NCBI GenBank assembly: GCA_030271595.1
Contig: JARXKO010000005.1
Location: 1 to 20,495, forward strand
Direction of reading: 5' to 3'
DNA: 20,495 bases
Source: Pseudomonadota bacterium
Lineage (GTDB): Bacteria; Pseudomonadota; Alphaproteobacteria; Sphingomonadales; Sphingomonadaceae
The notes beneath the pieces are model-generated. The model saw only the letters and a program-made list of their open reading frames with translations. It was not told the DNA's origin and did no database searches. The translations under genes were made by a program, and so were the position numbers. Each line of letters starts with the position of its first letter. Within the stretch, counting starts at the first letter, position 1. Positions 1 to 7,732 of this stretch are shown piece by piece.

Positions 1-1
1 A

Positions 2-754
2 AGCCCCGCCGATCTGGCCCGGCTGGGCGAGCGCTGGGCGGCGCTCGCGCCAGCAACCGTTGCCCGGCGATCGGCTGCGCTGCGGCGCTTCTACGGCTTC
101 CTGATCGATGACGGGCTGCGCGCCGACGATCCCTCGGCGGCGCTGCCGCGCCCACGGTTCGAGCGGCCCTTGCCGCGAATTCTGGAGGAAAGCGAAGTCG
201 TGCGGATGTTCGAAGCGGCCGAGGAACGCGCCGCGAGCGGCGAGCCCAACGCGCAGCGCAACCTCGCCTTGCTCGAATTGCTCTATGGCTCGGGCCTGCG
301 GGCGAGCGAATTGATTTCGTTGCCGCGCGGCGCGGTTCGCTCGACTCAGCCGTATCTGATGGTCCGCGGCAAGGGGGACAAGGAGCGGCTGGTGCCGATT
401 TCGACGCGCGCCCAAGCGGCGGTCGCGGCGTGGCTTGAAAATGTCGCGCCGGGCCTGTGGCTGTTTCCCGGCGGCAAGAAGCATCTGAGCCGGGTGCGGT
501 TGTTCCAGATCGTGCGGACGCTCGCCGCCGATGCCGGGATCGCCCCCGACCGGGTCAGCCCGCACGTCCTGCGCCACGCCTTCGCCACCCATTTGCTGGC
601 GGGCGGGGCGGACTTGCGCGTGCTCCAGACGCTGCTTGGCCATGCCGATATTGCGACGACGCAAATCTACACCCATGTCGACAGCGCGCGGCTGGTCGAG
701 CTGGTCAATGCCCGCCACCCGCTGGGGTCGCTGGCGCTCGACCGCGATCGTTGA
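2..754 (+). CDS. xerD: Tyrosine recombinase XerD (5' end outside the window)
   Basis: Site-specific tyrosine recombinase of the XerC/XerD family, which resolves chromosome dimers at dif together with FtsK. The frame is open from base 2 and has no start here; 250 residues are visible, so roughly 45-50 N-terminal residues of the usual ~300 are missing. The end of the SAM-like core-binding domain (up to about base 165) is followed by the full catalytic domain. Catalytic positions are visible: Arg in GLRASE (codon at 299), Lys in GKGDKER (371), HxxR in HVLRH (563-574), His in LLGHAD (641) and the nucleophile Tyr in IYTHV (668). The C-terminal HPLG is typical of Xer proteins. The position immediately before accA favours XerD over XerC or an integrase. 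No att site or phage gene is nearby, so this is a housekeeping recombinase. The XerD/XerC choice is inference. Confidence 0.85.
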   Translation, partial: SPADLARLGERWAALAPATVARRSAALRRFYGFLIDDGLRADDPSAALPRPRFERPLPRILEESEVVRMFEAAEERAASGEPNAQRNLALLELLYGSGLRASELISLPRGAVRSTQPYLMVRGKGDKERLVPISTRAQAAVAAWLENVAPGLWLFPGGKKHLSRVRLFQIVRTLAADAGIAPDRVSPHVLRHAFATHLLAGGADLRVLQTLLGHADIATTQIYTHVDSARLVELVNARHPLGSLALDRDR

Positions 755-789
755 CGCCAGCGGCGGCTTCGTCCAACGGCTTCGGCCAG

Positions 790-1731
790 ATGCGTCACTA
801 TCTCGATTTCGAAAAGCCGATCGCCGAGCTCGAGACCCGGGTCGAGCAATTGCGCGTGACCGCGGCCGGGGGCACGGTCGACATCGATGCCGAAGTCGCC
901 AGGCTCGAGGCCAAGGCAGCGAAGCTGGTCCGCGATACCTATGCCAAATTGACGCCGTGGCAGAAGACCCAGGTCGCGCGTCATCAGGACCGGCCGCACT
1001 TCAAACATTATCTGACCGGGCTGACCGACGACTTCGTCGAGCTGGCCGGCGATCGCGCTTTCGCCGACGACCCGGCGATCGTCGGCGGTCTGGCCCGGAT
1101 CGACGGCCGCAAGGTCATGCTGATCGGCCACGAAAAGGGCGACGACACCGCCAGCCGCCTCAAGCATAATTTCGGCATGGCCAAGCCCGAAGGCTATCGC
1201 AAGGCGATCCGCCTGATGCAGCTCGCCGACCAGTTCGCAATTCCCGTGGTCACGCTCGTCGATACCCCCGGCGCCTTTCCCGGGGTCCAGGCCGAAGAGC
1301 GCGGCCAGGCCGAAGCCATCGCCCGCTCGACCGAACAATGCCTGGCCATGACGGTGCCGCTGATCGCGATCATCGTCGGCGAGGGCGGGTCCGGCGGCGC
1401 GGTCGCGATCGCCGCCGCCAACCGCGTGCTGATGTTCGAACATGCGGTTTATTCGGTGATTTCGCCCGAAGGCTGCGCCTCGATCCTGTGGCGCACCGCG
1501 GACAAGGCCGCCGATGCCGCCGAAGCGATGAAGATGACCGCCGCCGACCTCCATTCGCTGGGGGTCGTCGATCGCATCGTCGGGGAGCCGCTCGGCGGCG
1601 CCCACCGCGATCCCGATGCGGCGATCGGCGGCCTCAAGGGCGCCATCGTGGAGGAACTCGACGGTCTTGCGGCGCTCGGCCCGGCCGAACTGCGCGCCCA
1701 GCGCCGCGCCAAGTTCCTCGCCATCGGCTGA
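790..1731 (+). CDS. accA: Acetyl-CoA carboxylase carboxyltransferase subunit alpha
   Basis: Alpha subunit of the carboxyltransferase half of acetyl-CoA carboxylase. With AccD it transfers the carboxyl group from biotin-BCCP to acetyl-CoA, giving malonyl-CoA for fatty acid synthesis in the cytoplasm. The 313 residues match the usual family length. The start at 790 gives the typical N-terminus [10 protein letters not shown]. The frame stays open upstream, and a TTG at 751 overlapping the xerD stop is possible but would add an atypical extension. Family landmarks include GHEKGDDT, the [10 protein letters not shown] segment, and VGEGGSGGA with the downstream [10 protein letters not shown] forming the oxyanion/CoA-binding crotonase-like core. 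It lies 35 nt after xerD on the same strand with no evident promoter between, so the two are probably cotranscribed. The ribosome-binding site is weak. Confidence 0.97.
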   Translation: MRHYLDFEKPIAELETRVEQLRVTAAGGTVDIDAEVARLEAKAAKLVRDTYAKLTPWQKTQVARHQDRPHFKHYLTGLTDDFVELAGDRAFADDPAIVGGLARIDGRKVMLIGHEKGDDTASRLKHNFGMAKPEGYRKAIRLMQLADQFAIPVVTLVDTPGAFPGVQAEERGQAEAIARSTEQCLAMTVPLIAIIVGEGGSGGAVAIAAANRVLMFEHAVYSVISPEGCASILWRTADKAADAAEAMKMTAADLHSLGVVDRIVGEPLGGAHRDPDAAIGGLKGAIVEELDGLAALGPAELRAQRRAKFLAIG

Positions 1732-1749
1732 TTGCCACCGGCGCGGCGC

Positions 1750-1775
1750 GGAACCGCCGCCAGTCATGCTCCGTT
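1750..1775 (+). promoter_or_regulatory. EcfG-type (general stress response) promoter upstream of the M48 protease
   Basis: GGAAC at 1750-1754 and CGTT at 1772-1775 are separated by 17 nt. This matches the alphaproteobacterial EcfG consensus GGAAC-N16/17-CGTT. The -10 element lies 45 nt before the ATG at 1820, in the accA to protease gap, so the site is correctly placed to drive the protease. The match is seen directly; use by EcfG is inferred from the known consensus. Confidence 0.65.
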
Positions 1776-1819
1776 CAAACGGTTCGCGCTTTTTTAAGCG
1801 GCCCAACGGAGGTTTGATC

Positions 1820-3352
1820 ATGCGTCGAGCTGTTTTGCTCATCACTGCCGCGGCCGTGGCCGTCGCACCGCTGGCCGCCCAGCCTTATTACAACCAACCT
1901 TATGCGCAGCCCTATCCGCAGCCTTATCCGGTGCCGGGGCAGCAGGCGCAGGGCCGCTACCTCGATCCGCGCGATGTCGCCGAGGCGCAGCGCGAAAATG
2001 CCGCGATGGTGCAGGAGCTGGGCGGTGCCGAGACCGGTCCCCGGGCCGCGTACATTGATTCGGTGGGGCACAAGGTCGCCGCCTTTTCGGGGGTCGCGAG
2101 TCCCGACCAGGCAATCCATTTCCTGTCGCTCAATTCGGCGGTCGAGAACGCTTTCTCGGTTCCCGGCGGCTATGTCTATGTCACCCGCCAGCTGATGAGC
2201 CTGATGGACAATGAGGCCGAGCTGGCGTTCGCGCTGGGCCATGAAGTCGGGCACATCGCGGCCAATCACGCCCATGCGCGCGAGGCCTATGCCCGGCGCA
2301 GCAACGCCGCCGGGATACTCGGCCAATTGCTCGGCGCGGTGCTCGGCAACAGCGTTTTTGGAGGCATGATTTCGCAGAACGCGCAGCAGGCATCGCAATT
2401 GCGCACCCTGAGCTTCTCGCGCGATCAGGAATATCAGGCGGACGAGCTTGGCGAGCGCTACATGATCGAGGCTGGATACGACCCGTCGGGCGCACCCGAG
2501 GTGCTTGCGGCACTGACCCGCGCAAGCGCGCTCCAGGCGCGGATCCAGGGCCGGACCAACCGTCAGACACCCGAGTGGGCAAGCACCCATCCGCTAAGCG
2601 AGAATCGCATGCAGCGCGCGCTTGCGGCCGCGCAGCAGACCGGCCGGCTGGGCAAAGGCGTGAAGAATCGCGACGCTTTCCTGGCCCAGCTCGAGGGCAC
2701 CTATGTTGACGACGACCCGGCGCAAGGCGTCATCGACGGCCCCGTTTTTACCCACCCCGACCTCAAGATCCAGTTCCGCGTGCCGCAGGGCTACCTCATG
2801 TCCAACGGCACCACCGCGGTCAGCATTTCAGGAAGCGCCGGAAAGGCCCAGTTCGGCGGCGGCCGGTTCAGCGGTCCGCTCGACCAATATATCCTGCGCG
2901 TCTTCCAGGAGTTGACCGGGGGCCAGATGCAGCTCGCGGTGCCGCCGCCGCAGCGGGTGACGATCAACGGCATTCCAGCGGCGGTGACGACGGCTCGGGT
3001 CAACACCCGCTCCGGCGTCGTCGATGCCAGCGTCGTCGCCTATCAATGGGCGCCCGACCGGGTCTATCATTTCGTGATGCTTACCCAGGGCGGCTACGGC
3101 ACCTCGCCGTTCGTCTCGATGATCAATTCGCTGCGCCGGATTACGCCCGCCGAAGCCAGCGCGATCCGACCGCGGGTCATCCATGTGGTCAGCGTCGCCC
3201 GCGGCGATACGGTGCAATCCTTGGCCGAGCGGATGGCCTATCGCGATTACCGGCTCGACCGGTTCCTCGCGCTCAACGGCTTTGCACCGAACACTCCGCT
3301 AGTGCCCGGCCAGAAGGTCAAGCTGGTGATTTTCGGAGCGCGCCGGGCCTGA
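1820..3352 (+). CDS. Exported M48 family metalloprotease with C-terminal LysM-like domain
   Basis: Zinc metallopeptidase of family M48, probably periplasmic, of the BepA/LoiP-like type that works in envelope quality control. It has 510 residues. The start is set by ACGGAGG at about 1806-1812. A signal peptide covers residues 1-20 (MRRAVLLIT... ending PLAA), followed by a Gln-Pro-Tyr-rich stretch with four QPY repeats (about 21-36). The protease domain carries HEVGH at 141-145, with Glu204 in QEYQADE as the likely third zinc ligand. The C-terminal portion ends in a LysM-like module (about 455-505: ARGDTVQSLAERM, then LNGF and LVPGQKVKL), which suggests peptidoglycan anchoring. There is no lipobox. 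It follows accA by 88 nt but has its own EcfG-type promoter, so it is probably induced by general stress. Substrates are unknown. It is convergent with the Flp pilin gene. Confidence 0.9.
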   Translation: MRRAVLLITAAAVAVAPLAAQPYYNQPYAQPYPQPYPVPGQQAQGRYLDPRDVAEAQRENAAMVQELGGAETGPRAAYIDSVGHKVAAFSGVASPDQAIHFLSLNSAVENAFSVPGGYVYVTRQLMSLMDNEAELAFALGHEVGHIAANHAHAREAYARRSNAAGILGQLLGAVLGNSVFGGMISQNAQQASQLRTLSFSRDQEYQADELGERYMIEAGYDPSGAPEVLAALTRASALQARIQGRTNRQTPEWASTHPLSENRMQRALAAAQQTGRLGKGVKNRDAFLAQLEGTYVDDDPAQGVIDGPVFTHPDLKIQFRVPQGYLMSNGTTAVSISGSAGKAQFGGGRFSGPLDQYILRVFQELTGGQMQLAVPPPQRVTINGIPAAVTTARVNTRSGVVDASVVAYQWAPDRVYHFVMLTQGGYGTSPFVSMINSLRRITPAEASAIRPRVIHVVSVARGDTVQSLAERMAYRDYRLDRFLALNGFAPNTPLVPGQKVKLVIFGARRA

Positions 3353-3384
3353 ACCCGTCGTGCTAGCGAGCATCTCAGCGCGGT

Positions 3385-3555
3385 TTAAAGCGCCGTATCG
3401 ACATTGCCCCACAGGCTCGTGAGCCCGCCGCCGAGCGCCTTCATTCCGGCGATCATGGCGATGACGATCAATGCAGCGATCAGCGCATATTCGATGGCGG
3501 TGGCGCCGCGGCGATCCACCTTGAGCATGCGCAGCAATTCACGGACAGCAGTCAC
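3385..3555 (-). CDS. Flp/Fap-type IVb pilin
   Basis: A 56-residue type IVb (Flp) pilin subunit, the building block of Tad pili used for surface attachment. It starts at GTG 3555 with AGGAGG five nt upstream (3561-3566 on the other strand), a strong ribosome-binding site that decides the start. A short basic leader (RELLRMLKVDRRG) is followed by the prepilin motif G/ATAIEYALI. TadV-type peptidase would cut after Gly17, leaving a mature pilin with Glu at position 5 and Tyr at 6. Next comes a hydrophobic helix (ALIAALIVIAMIAGM) and the short tail GGGLTSLWGNV. No tad/cpa assembly genes are present in this window, so the gene is an orphan here. It lies 105 nt downstream of the methyltransferase on the same strand. 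Confidence 0.9.
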   Translation of the reverse strand: MTAVRELLRMLKVDRRGATAIEYALIAALIVIAMIAGMKALGGGLTSLWGNVDTAL

Positions 3556-3660
3556 GCCACCCTCCTCTGGTCTCGGTCCACGACGGTGGGTTTAAACAGG
3601 GTCGGTTAACAAGTCGTGCGACGGGCCGGTTAATGCGCTCTTGCGGCTTCGCCCGGTCGC

Positions 3661-4431
3661 TCAGCCACGCCAGCCGGCAAAGTGCAGGACTTCGAACGTC
3701 TCGACCGTCTTTCCACGCTCGGGTTGGAGCGCAAAGGCGGCCTTCGCCGCGGCCAGCGCAGCCCGCGACAACGGCTGGCGCGGGCGCTCGCGCAGGAGGT
3801 TGGTCGCGGCCATGGCGCGCAAGTCGCCGATCAGCCGCTCAAGCGAGGGATAGGAGACGCGGACCCGGTCGACATCGACCACCGGGCGGGCAAGGCCGGC
3901 AGCGGCGAGCAGATGAACCAGTGCCGACGGCTCGATCCGCGGATGGACGTGGGCGCGGGCAGTGCCGCTGAGTTTGTCGGCGGCGCGCATCGCTGCGCGA
4001 AGCCGGGGCAATGTCTCCCCGCCCGACAGCGCCCCGATCAGCATCCCCCCGCCGGTCAGCGATCCGGCGAGCGCGCTCAGCGCCGCAGGCAGATCGTCGA
4101 CCGTGTCTAGGGTGCCGATGGCAAGGATCAGGTCGAACGCGCCGGGGCGCTGGACGATCCGGTCCTCGATCACCACTTGGCCTTGCGCACCGGCTGCAAA
4201 CAGTGGCCCGGGATCGACCGTTGCGACGTGGTCCGCGACCGCGGCCAGGCGCTTCGGCCATCCCGGATCGGGACAGCCGACCAGCAGCGCCTTGCCGAAC
4301 CGCCGCTGCTCCAGCGCGATCCGCTCGAGGCAGTCGGCGAAGGAGCGCTCGAGCAGAAAGCGGTCGCCGCCGCTCCGGGCAGCGCGGTCGCGGCGCGCGG
4401 CGCGCAGGCTCATGTCGAACAATGCAGGCAT
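3661..4431 (-). CDS. BioC/NDUFAF5-like SAM-dependent methyltransferase
   Basis: Probable class I methyltransferase of the alphaproteobacterial group related to BioC and NDUFAF5. The eukaryotic homologue acts in complex I assembly; the bacterial role is uncertain. It has 256 residues. The start at 4431 gives MPALFDMSLRAARRDRAAR, the typical N-terminus of the group (RR-rich, then a FLLERSFADCLERI helix). The frame is open further upstream to about 4500, but that would run into comF. The SAM-binding region is KALLVGCPDPGW (about 47-58), which departs from the usual GxGxG. The post-I region FDLILAIGTLDTVDDLP (about 120-137) follows, as expected. It is divergent from comF, with a 44-nt gap for both promoters. 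The weak glycine motif leaves open whether it still binds SAM. Confidence 0.75.
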   Translation of the reverse strand: MPALFDMSLRAARRDRAARSGGDRFLLERSFADCLERIALEQRRFGKALLVGCPDPGWPKRLAAVADHVATVDPGPLFAAGAQGQVVIEDRIVQRPGAFDLILAIGTLDTVDDLPAALSALAGSLTGGGMLIGALSGGETLPRLRAAMRAADKLSGTARAHVHPRIEPSALVHLLAAAGLARPVVDVDRVRVSYPSLERLIGDLRAMAATNLLRERPRQPLSRAALAAAKAAFALQPERGKTVETFEVLHFAGWRG

Positions 4432-4475
4432 AAGCGGGTCTTGTGCGACGGCGCTGTCCAAGCGACAAGCCGGCC

Positions 4476-5207
4476 ATGCGCTGGCTCCGCTCGATTGCAC
4501 TCAACCTGCTTGATTTCATGCTCCCGCCGCGGTGCGCGGGCTGCGGGGCGGTGGTCGACCAGCTGCATAGCTTCTGCCCCGATTGCTGGAAGCAGGTGAC
4601 CTTCCTCGGCAATTCGGGTTGCGACAGCTGCGGCGCTCCGCTCCAGGCAACCGACGCCGACCAGTGCGGGGCGTGCCTTGCCCGGCCGCCGCGGATCGCC
4701 CGGTCGCGCGCGGCGGTGGCCTATGGCGACGTTACCCGGGCGCTCGCCATCCGCCTCAAATATGGGCGCAAGGTCGCGCTGGCCCGGACCGTGGGGCGGT
4801 ATATGGCGCCGCTCGTCGATCCGCAGGGGGAAGGAGAAGCGCTGCTGGTTCCGGTTCCGCTCCACCGCCGCCGCTTGTGGCAGCGCGGCTTCAACCAGTC
4901 GGCGCTGATCGCCGGCGACCTGGCGCGGCGGCTTGGCCTGACGAGCGATGCGATGGTGCTGACTCGGACCCGAAGCACCCCGCCGCTCAAGGGGATGGGC
5001 CAGAAGCAGCGCCTGCGGACCGTGGCCGGCGCCTTCGCGGTCACGGACAAGGCGCGCATCGCGGGCAAACGCATCGTCCTGGTCGACGATGTGCTGACCA
5101 CCGGAAGTACCGCCGAGGCCTGCGCCCGGACCCTGCAACGAGCCGGGGCCGCAAGAGTTGAACTGGTGTGCTGGGCGCGGGTGGTGCGGCCGGCGCAATT
5201 GTTCTGA
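4476..5207 (+). CDS. comF: ComF family protein (phosphoribosyltransferase fold with zinc finger)
   Basis: ComF homologue of 243 residues. In competent bacteria ComF helps single-stranded DNA uptake and processing; in Alphaproteobacteria the role is less clear. The N-terminus has a cysteine-rich zinc-finger region: CAGC, CPDC, CDSC and CGAC pairs within the first about 70 residues. A type I phosphoribosyltransferase domain follows, with the PRPP-binding signature IVLVDDVLTTGST near the end and the ComF hallmark VPVPLHRRRLWQRGFNQS in the middle. The start at 4476 (MRWLRSIALNLL) places the first Cys pair normally; a GTG at 4443 in frame would add 11 residues and overlap the intergenic region. 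It is first in a probable operon with grxC (15-nt gap) and the amidase. Confidence 0.9.
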   Translation: MRWLRSIALNLLDFMLPPRCAGCGAVVDQLHSFCPDCWKQVTFLGNSGCDSCGAPLQATDADQCGACLARPPRIARSRAAVAYGDVTRALAIRLKYGRKVALARTVGRYMAPLVDPQGEGEALLVPVPLHRRRLWQRGFNQSALIAGDLARRLGLTSDAMVLTRTRSTPPLKGMGQKQRLRTVAGAFAVTDKARIAGKRIVLVDDVLTTGSTAEACARTLQRAGAARVELVCWARVVRPAQLF

Positions 5208-5222
5208 TGACGGGGAGCGGTC

Positions 5223-5486
5223 GTGGCGGTCGTTGAAATCTACACCAAGCAGTTCTGCCCGTTCTGCTGGCGCGCGCTCGACTTGCTTTCGAGCAAGGAC
5301 ATCGAGATCGAGGAGATCGCCATCGATGGCGGCGGGCCGAAGCGCGAGCTGATGATCGAGCGCGCCAACGGCCGTTCAACGGTACCGCAAATCTTCATCC
5401 GCGGCGAGCATGTCGGCGGCTGCAGCGAGCTCGTCCGGCTCGAACAGGAAGGGCGCCTCGACGCGTTGCTCAAGGGCGGCCGATGA
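5223..5486 (+). CDS. grxC: Glutaredoxin 3
   Basis: Dithiol glutaredoxin of 87 residues, which uses glutathione to reduce protein disulfides and mixed disulfides in the cytoplasm. The start is GTG at 5223 with GGGGAG upstream. The active site CPFC lies at residues 12-15; the usual GrxC motif is CPYC, and Phe is a common variant. The glutathione-binding TVPQIFI segment with cis-Pro and the GGCSEL turn are both present. Length is normal. The stop overlaps the start of the next gene (ATGA), indicating translational coupling with the amidase. Confidence 0.95.
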   Translation: MAVVEIYTKQFCPFCWRALDLLSSKDIEIEEIAIDGGGPKRELMIERANGRSTVPQIFIRGEHVGGCSELVRLEQEGRLDALLKGGR

Positions 5487-6310
5487 GCCGCATCGCGCTG
5501 TTCCAATCGACCACCGGGATCGATCCCAAGGCCAATGCCGAGCGGCTGACAAGCGCGATCGCGGACGCCGCCGCGGGCGGCGCTCAGATGCTGTTCACGC
5601 CCGAAATGTCAGGGCTCCTCGACCGCGATTCCAGGCGCGCCGCCTCCTCGATCCGCGAGGAAGGCGAGGACGTCGTCCTCGCCGCCTGCCGCGCCGCGGC
5701 GCGCGACAACGGACTGTGGGTCCATCTCGGATCGCTCGCCGTTCGCTCGAGCGCCGGCAAGGTCGCCAACCGTGCGTTCGTCATCGATGACCAGGGCGAG
5801 GTCCGCGCCCGCTACGACAAGATCCATCTGTTCGACGTCGATCTGCCGACCGGCGAGAGCTGGCGCGAATCCGCGGTCTATTCGGGCGGCGAGCGCGCGG
5901 TGGTGGTTGGCGGCACGCCGGTCGGCACGCTCGGGTTGACGATTTGCTACGACTTGCGCTTCCCGGCCTTGTTCGAACGACTGGCCGAGGCTGGAGCCGA
6001 GCTGATCGCGGTGCCAGCCGCGTTCACCGTCCCGACCGGCAAGGCGCATTGGCACGTGCTGCTGCGCGCCCGAGCGATCGAGGCCGGGCTGTTCGTCGTG
6101 GCGGCGGCCCAGTTTGGCACTCATGAGGACGGGCGCTCGACCTACGGCCATTCACTGGTGGTCGACCCGTGGGGCGAAGTGCTGCTCGACATGGGCGAAG
6201 AGCGTGGCCTCGGTTTTGCCGACATCGACCTCGGCCGGATTGCCGACGTGCGGTCGCGCGTGCCGGCGCTTTCGCATCGCAAGCCAGTCGGCCCCGCGCG
6301 CCGCGTCTAG
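5483..6310 (+). CDS. Carbon-nitrogen hydrolase (Nit1-like, possible deaminated glutathione amidase)
   Basis: Nitrilase-superfamily amidohydrolase of 275 residues. The catalytic triad is visible: Glu41 (TPEMSG), Lys113 (YDKIHLFDV) and Cys155 (TICYDLRFP). The KIHLFDVD segment and the DLRFP context are typical of the Nit1/NitFhit group, whose known activity is hydrolysis of deaminated glutathione, a repair reaction. Coupling to grxC through an ATGA overlap fits a glutathione-related role, but that is inference from context. No signal peptide is present, so it is cytoplasmic. A tRNA gene with its own promoter follows after 47 nt. Confidence 0.85.
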   Translation: MSRIALFQSTTGIDPKANAERLTSAIADAAAGGAQMLFTPEMSGLLDRDSRRAASSIREEGEDVVLAACRAAARDNGLWVHLGSLAVRSSAGKVANRAFVIDDQGEVRARYDKIHLFDVDLPTGESWRESAVYSGGERAVVVGGTPVGTLGLTICYDLRFPALFERLAEAGAELIAVPAAFTVPTGKAHWHVLLRARAIEAGLFVVAAAQFGTHEDGRSTYGHSLVVDPWGEVLLDMGEERGLGFADIDLGRIADVRSRVPALSHRKPVGPARRV

Positions 6311-6318
6311 CGACTCGA

Positions 6319-6347
6319 TTGAGCGGCGGCGCTCATCACGCTATGCG
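6319..6347 (+). promoter_or_regulatory. Putative sigma70-type promoter for tRNA-Arg and folE
   Basis: TTGAGC (6319-6324) and TATGCG (6342-6347) are separated by 17 nt. Expected transcription start is near 6354, just before the tRNA 5' end at 6358. The location supports the call; the -10 element is only a moderate match. Confidence 0.4.
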
Positions 6348-6357
6348 CCTTTGCGGC

Positions 6358-6434
6358 GACCCCGTAGCTCAGCAGGATAGAGCATCAGATTCCTAATCTG
6401 AGGGCCGCGCGTTCGAATCGCGCCGGGGTCACCA
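6358..6434 (+). tRNA. tRNA-Arg (anticodon CCT)
   Basis: Complete 77-nt tRNA with encoded CCA (6432-6434). The acceptor stem GACCCCG (6358-6364) pairs with CGGGGTC (6424-6430). The anticodon stem TCAGA/TCTGA closes the loop TTCCTAA with anticodon CCT, reading AGG. The T arm is GCGCG-TTCGAAT-CGCGC. The folE GTG start lies only 15 nt beyond the CCA, so the tRNA and folE are probably made as one transcript and separated by tRNA 3' processing. Confidence 0.96.
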
Positions 6435-6449
6435 GATTTGCGAGGTATT

Positions 6450-7064
6450 GTGACGGCTCAAACCCCAGAAGACGGCGATTTGGTCGCGCCGGCGCCCCAG
6501 GTCGAGGTTCCGGGCGAGGTCGCGGAAGCGGTGCGCACCTTAATTCGCTGGGCCGGCGACGATCCCGACCGGGAGGGCCTCGCCGACACCCCCAACCGGG
6601 TGGCGCGGGCGTGGAAGGAATATGCCTCGGGCTATCGGCAGGACCCGGCGGTGCATCTGTCGCGGGTGTTCGAAGAAGTCGGCGGTTATGATGAGATCGT
6701 CCTGCTCAAGGACATCCCGTTCCAGTCGCATTGCGAGCATCACCTCGCCCCGATCATTGGCAAGGCGGCGATCGCGTATCTGCCCGGCGACAGGGTCGTC
6801 GGCATTTCCAAACTGGCGCGGGTGCTGCACGGTTTCGCCAAGCGCCTGCAGGTGCAGGAACGGCTGACCGCTCAGGTTGCCGATTGCATCTGGGAGCAAT
6901 TGCAACCCCAGGGCGTCGCGGTTGTGATCGAGGCAAGCCACGCCTGCATGACCGCGCGCGGGGTCGGGACGCCGGGGGTGATGATGACCACCAGCCGAAT
7001 GATGGGGACGTTCCGCGAAGACGAACGAAGCCGCCGCGAAGTGCTCGCGCTAATGGGCTATTAG
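6450..7064 (+). CDS. folE: GTP cyclohydrolase I
   Basis: Converts GTP to 7,8-dihydroneopterin triphosphate, the first step of tetrahydrofolate synthesis (cytoplasmic homodecamer). The predicted protein has 204 residues. Zinc ligands Cys95 and His98 in SHCEHHLAP and Cys166 in SHACMTARG are all present, so this is the zinc-dependent FolE type. [21 protein letters not shown] and the [11 protein letters not shown] tail are standard for the family. GTG at 6450 is preferred, with CGAGG just upstream at 6441-6445; a TTG at 6438 in frame would begin 3 nt after the tRNA CCA and leave no ribosome-binding site. No separate promoter is visible between the tRNA and this gene. Confidence 0.96.
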   Translation: MTAQTPEDGDLVAPAPQVEVPGEVAEAVRTLIRWAGDDPDREGLADTPNRVARAWKEYASGYRQDPAVHLSRVFEEVGGYDEIVLLKDIPFQSHCEHHLAPIIGKAAIAYLPGDRVVGISKLARVLHGFAKRLQVQERLTAQVADCIWEQLQPQGVAVVIEASHACMTARGVGTPGVMMTTSRMMGTFREDERSRREVLALMGY

Positions 7065-7076
7065 CGGACACGAATG

Positions 7077-7102
7077 GGGGCGGCCCCTCGCGGAGCCGCC
7101 CC
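7077..7102. terminator. Hairpin between convergent folE and DUF2383 gene
   Basis: GGGGCGGC (7077-7084) pairs perfectly with GCCGCCCC (7095-7102) around a 10-nt loop. It lies 12 nt after the folE stop and 33 nt past the stop of the convergent gene, so it may end both transcripts. There is no clear T tract on either side, so it could instead be an mRNA-stabilising hairpin. Confidence 0.5.
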
Positions 7103-7135
7103 GGTATTACGATCGATCGAGTCGCCAGGCGATGC

Positions 7136-7600
7136 TTAGGACGTCGCCTCCATGCCGTGTTTCAGCTGGCTGATCTGGTCGTGGCCCGAACGCACCGACT
7201 GGAACGCCTTTTCGACCGCGGCGCGGGTTTCGCCGCTCAACGAGTCGCTCTTGAGGGCCGCTTCATATTTGGCCTTGAGATAATCCTCACCGCGCTCGAC
7301 TTCGTTGATGATCGCTTTCTCGTCGCGGCCGGTGATCGCCGCCTTGAGATCCTCGAAGCGCTGGTGGGCCTTGCCCAGGAACGAACCGTCGTCCTCGGGA
7401 TTGCCGCCGAGGCGGGTGACTTCGGCGCGCAGGGTCTGGACGACCATCTGGCGCTCACTCGCGCGCTGGCGGAAAATCTCGCGCAGGCGCTCATTATCGA
7501 CGTTCTTGGCCGAATCCTCATAGCCGTTGATGCTGTCGATGGTGGTCGCGGTAAGCGTGTTGAGCGCGGTGATTTCTTCCGAATGCTTATGGTCGGTCAT
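7136..7600 (-). CDS. PA2169-family four-helix-bundle protein (DUF2383)
   Basis: Small 154-residue helical protein of the DUF2383/PA2169 type, a ferritin-like four-helix bundle of unknown function often linked to stress. The start at 7600 (MTDHKHSEEITALNTL) follows a GGAG box. The protein consists almost entirely of charged amphipathic helices: GYEDSAKNV, RASERQMVVQTLRAEV, KAHQRFEDLKAAI, then an ERGEDYLKAKYEAAL helix. His and Glu residues of ferritin type (ERQ, ERGEDY) are present, but metal binding is not established. It has no signal peptide or membrane segment. It is divergent from the amine oxidase (132-nt gap) and convergent with folE. No EcfG-type promoter was found on its upstream side. 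Confidence 0.75.
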   Translation of the reverse strand: MTDHKHSEEITALNTLTATTIDSINGYEDSAKNVDNERLREIFRQRASERQMVVQTLRAEVTRLGGNPEDDGSFLGKAHQRFEDLKAAITGRDEKAIINEVERGEDYLKAKYEAALKSDSLSGETRAAVEKAFQSVRSGHDQISQLKHGMEATS

Positions 7601-7732
7601 GCTAATACTCCAGCAAGTTGATTGGATGTGCGGACTCAACGCCTGACCCCGCGTTCGGTCGCCGCCGCGGCGGAGAATTTTCTGGGGTTGGCCGCGTTTT
7701 CGCGTCAGAATGGCGCGAACAGGGGGTTAGCA

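Noticed and set aside
1..754. Xer recombinase as evidence of an integrated element
   Set aside because: It is adjacent to accA in housekeeping order; no att repeats, cargo genes or composition shift are seen.
667..1845. Long open frame antisense to accA
   Set aside because: Shadow of accA; composition is low-complexity and no domain is recognisable.
3585..3600. Palindrome GTTTAAAC upstream of the Flp pilin as an operator
   Set aside because: A single 8-bp palindrome without a partner site or conserved context; cannot be distinguished from chance.
6856..6880. GGAAC within folE as an internal EcfG promoter
   Set aside because: No CGTT at the required distance.
7622..7732. N-terminal extension of the amine oxidase to 7622
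   Set aside because: It would bury the twin-arginine signal and has no ribosome-binding site; ATG 7733 is preferred.
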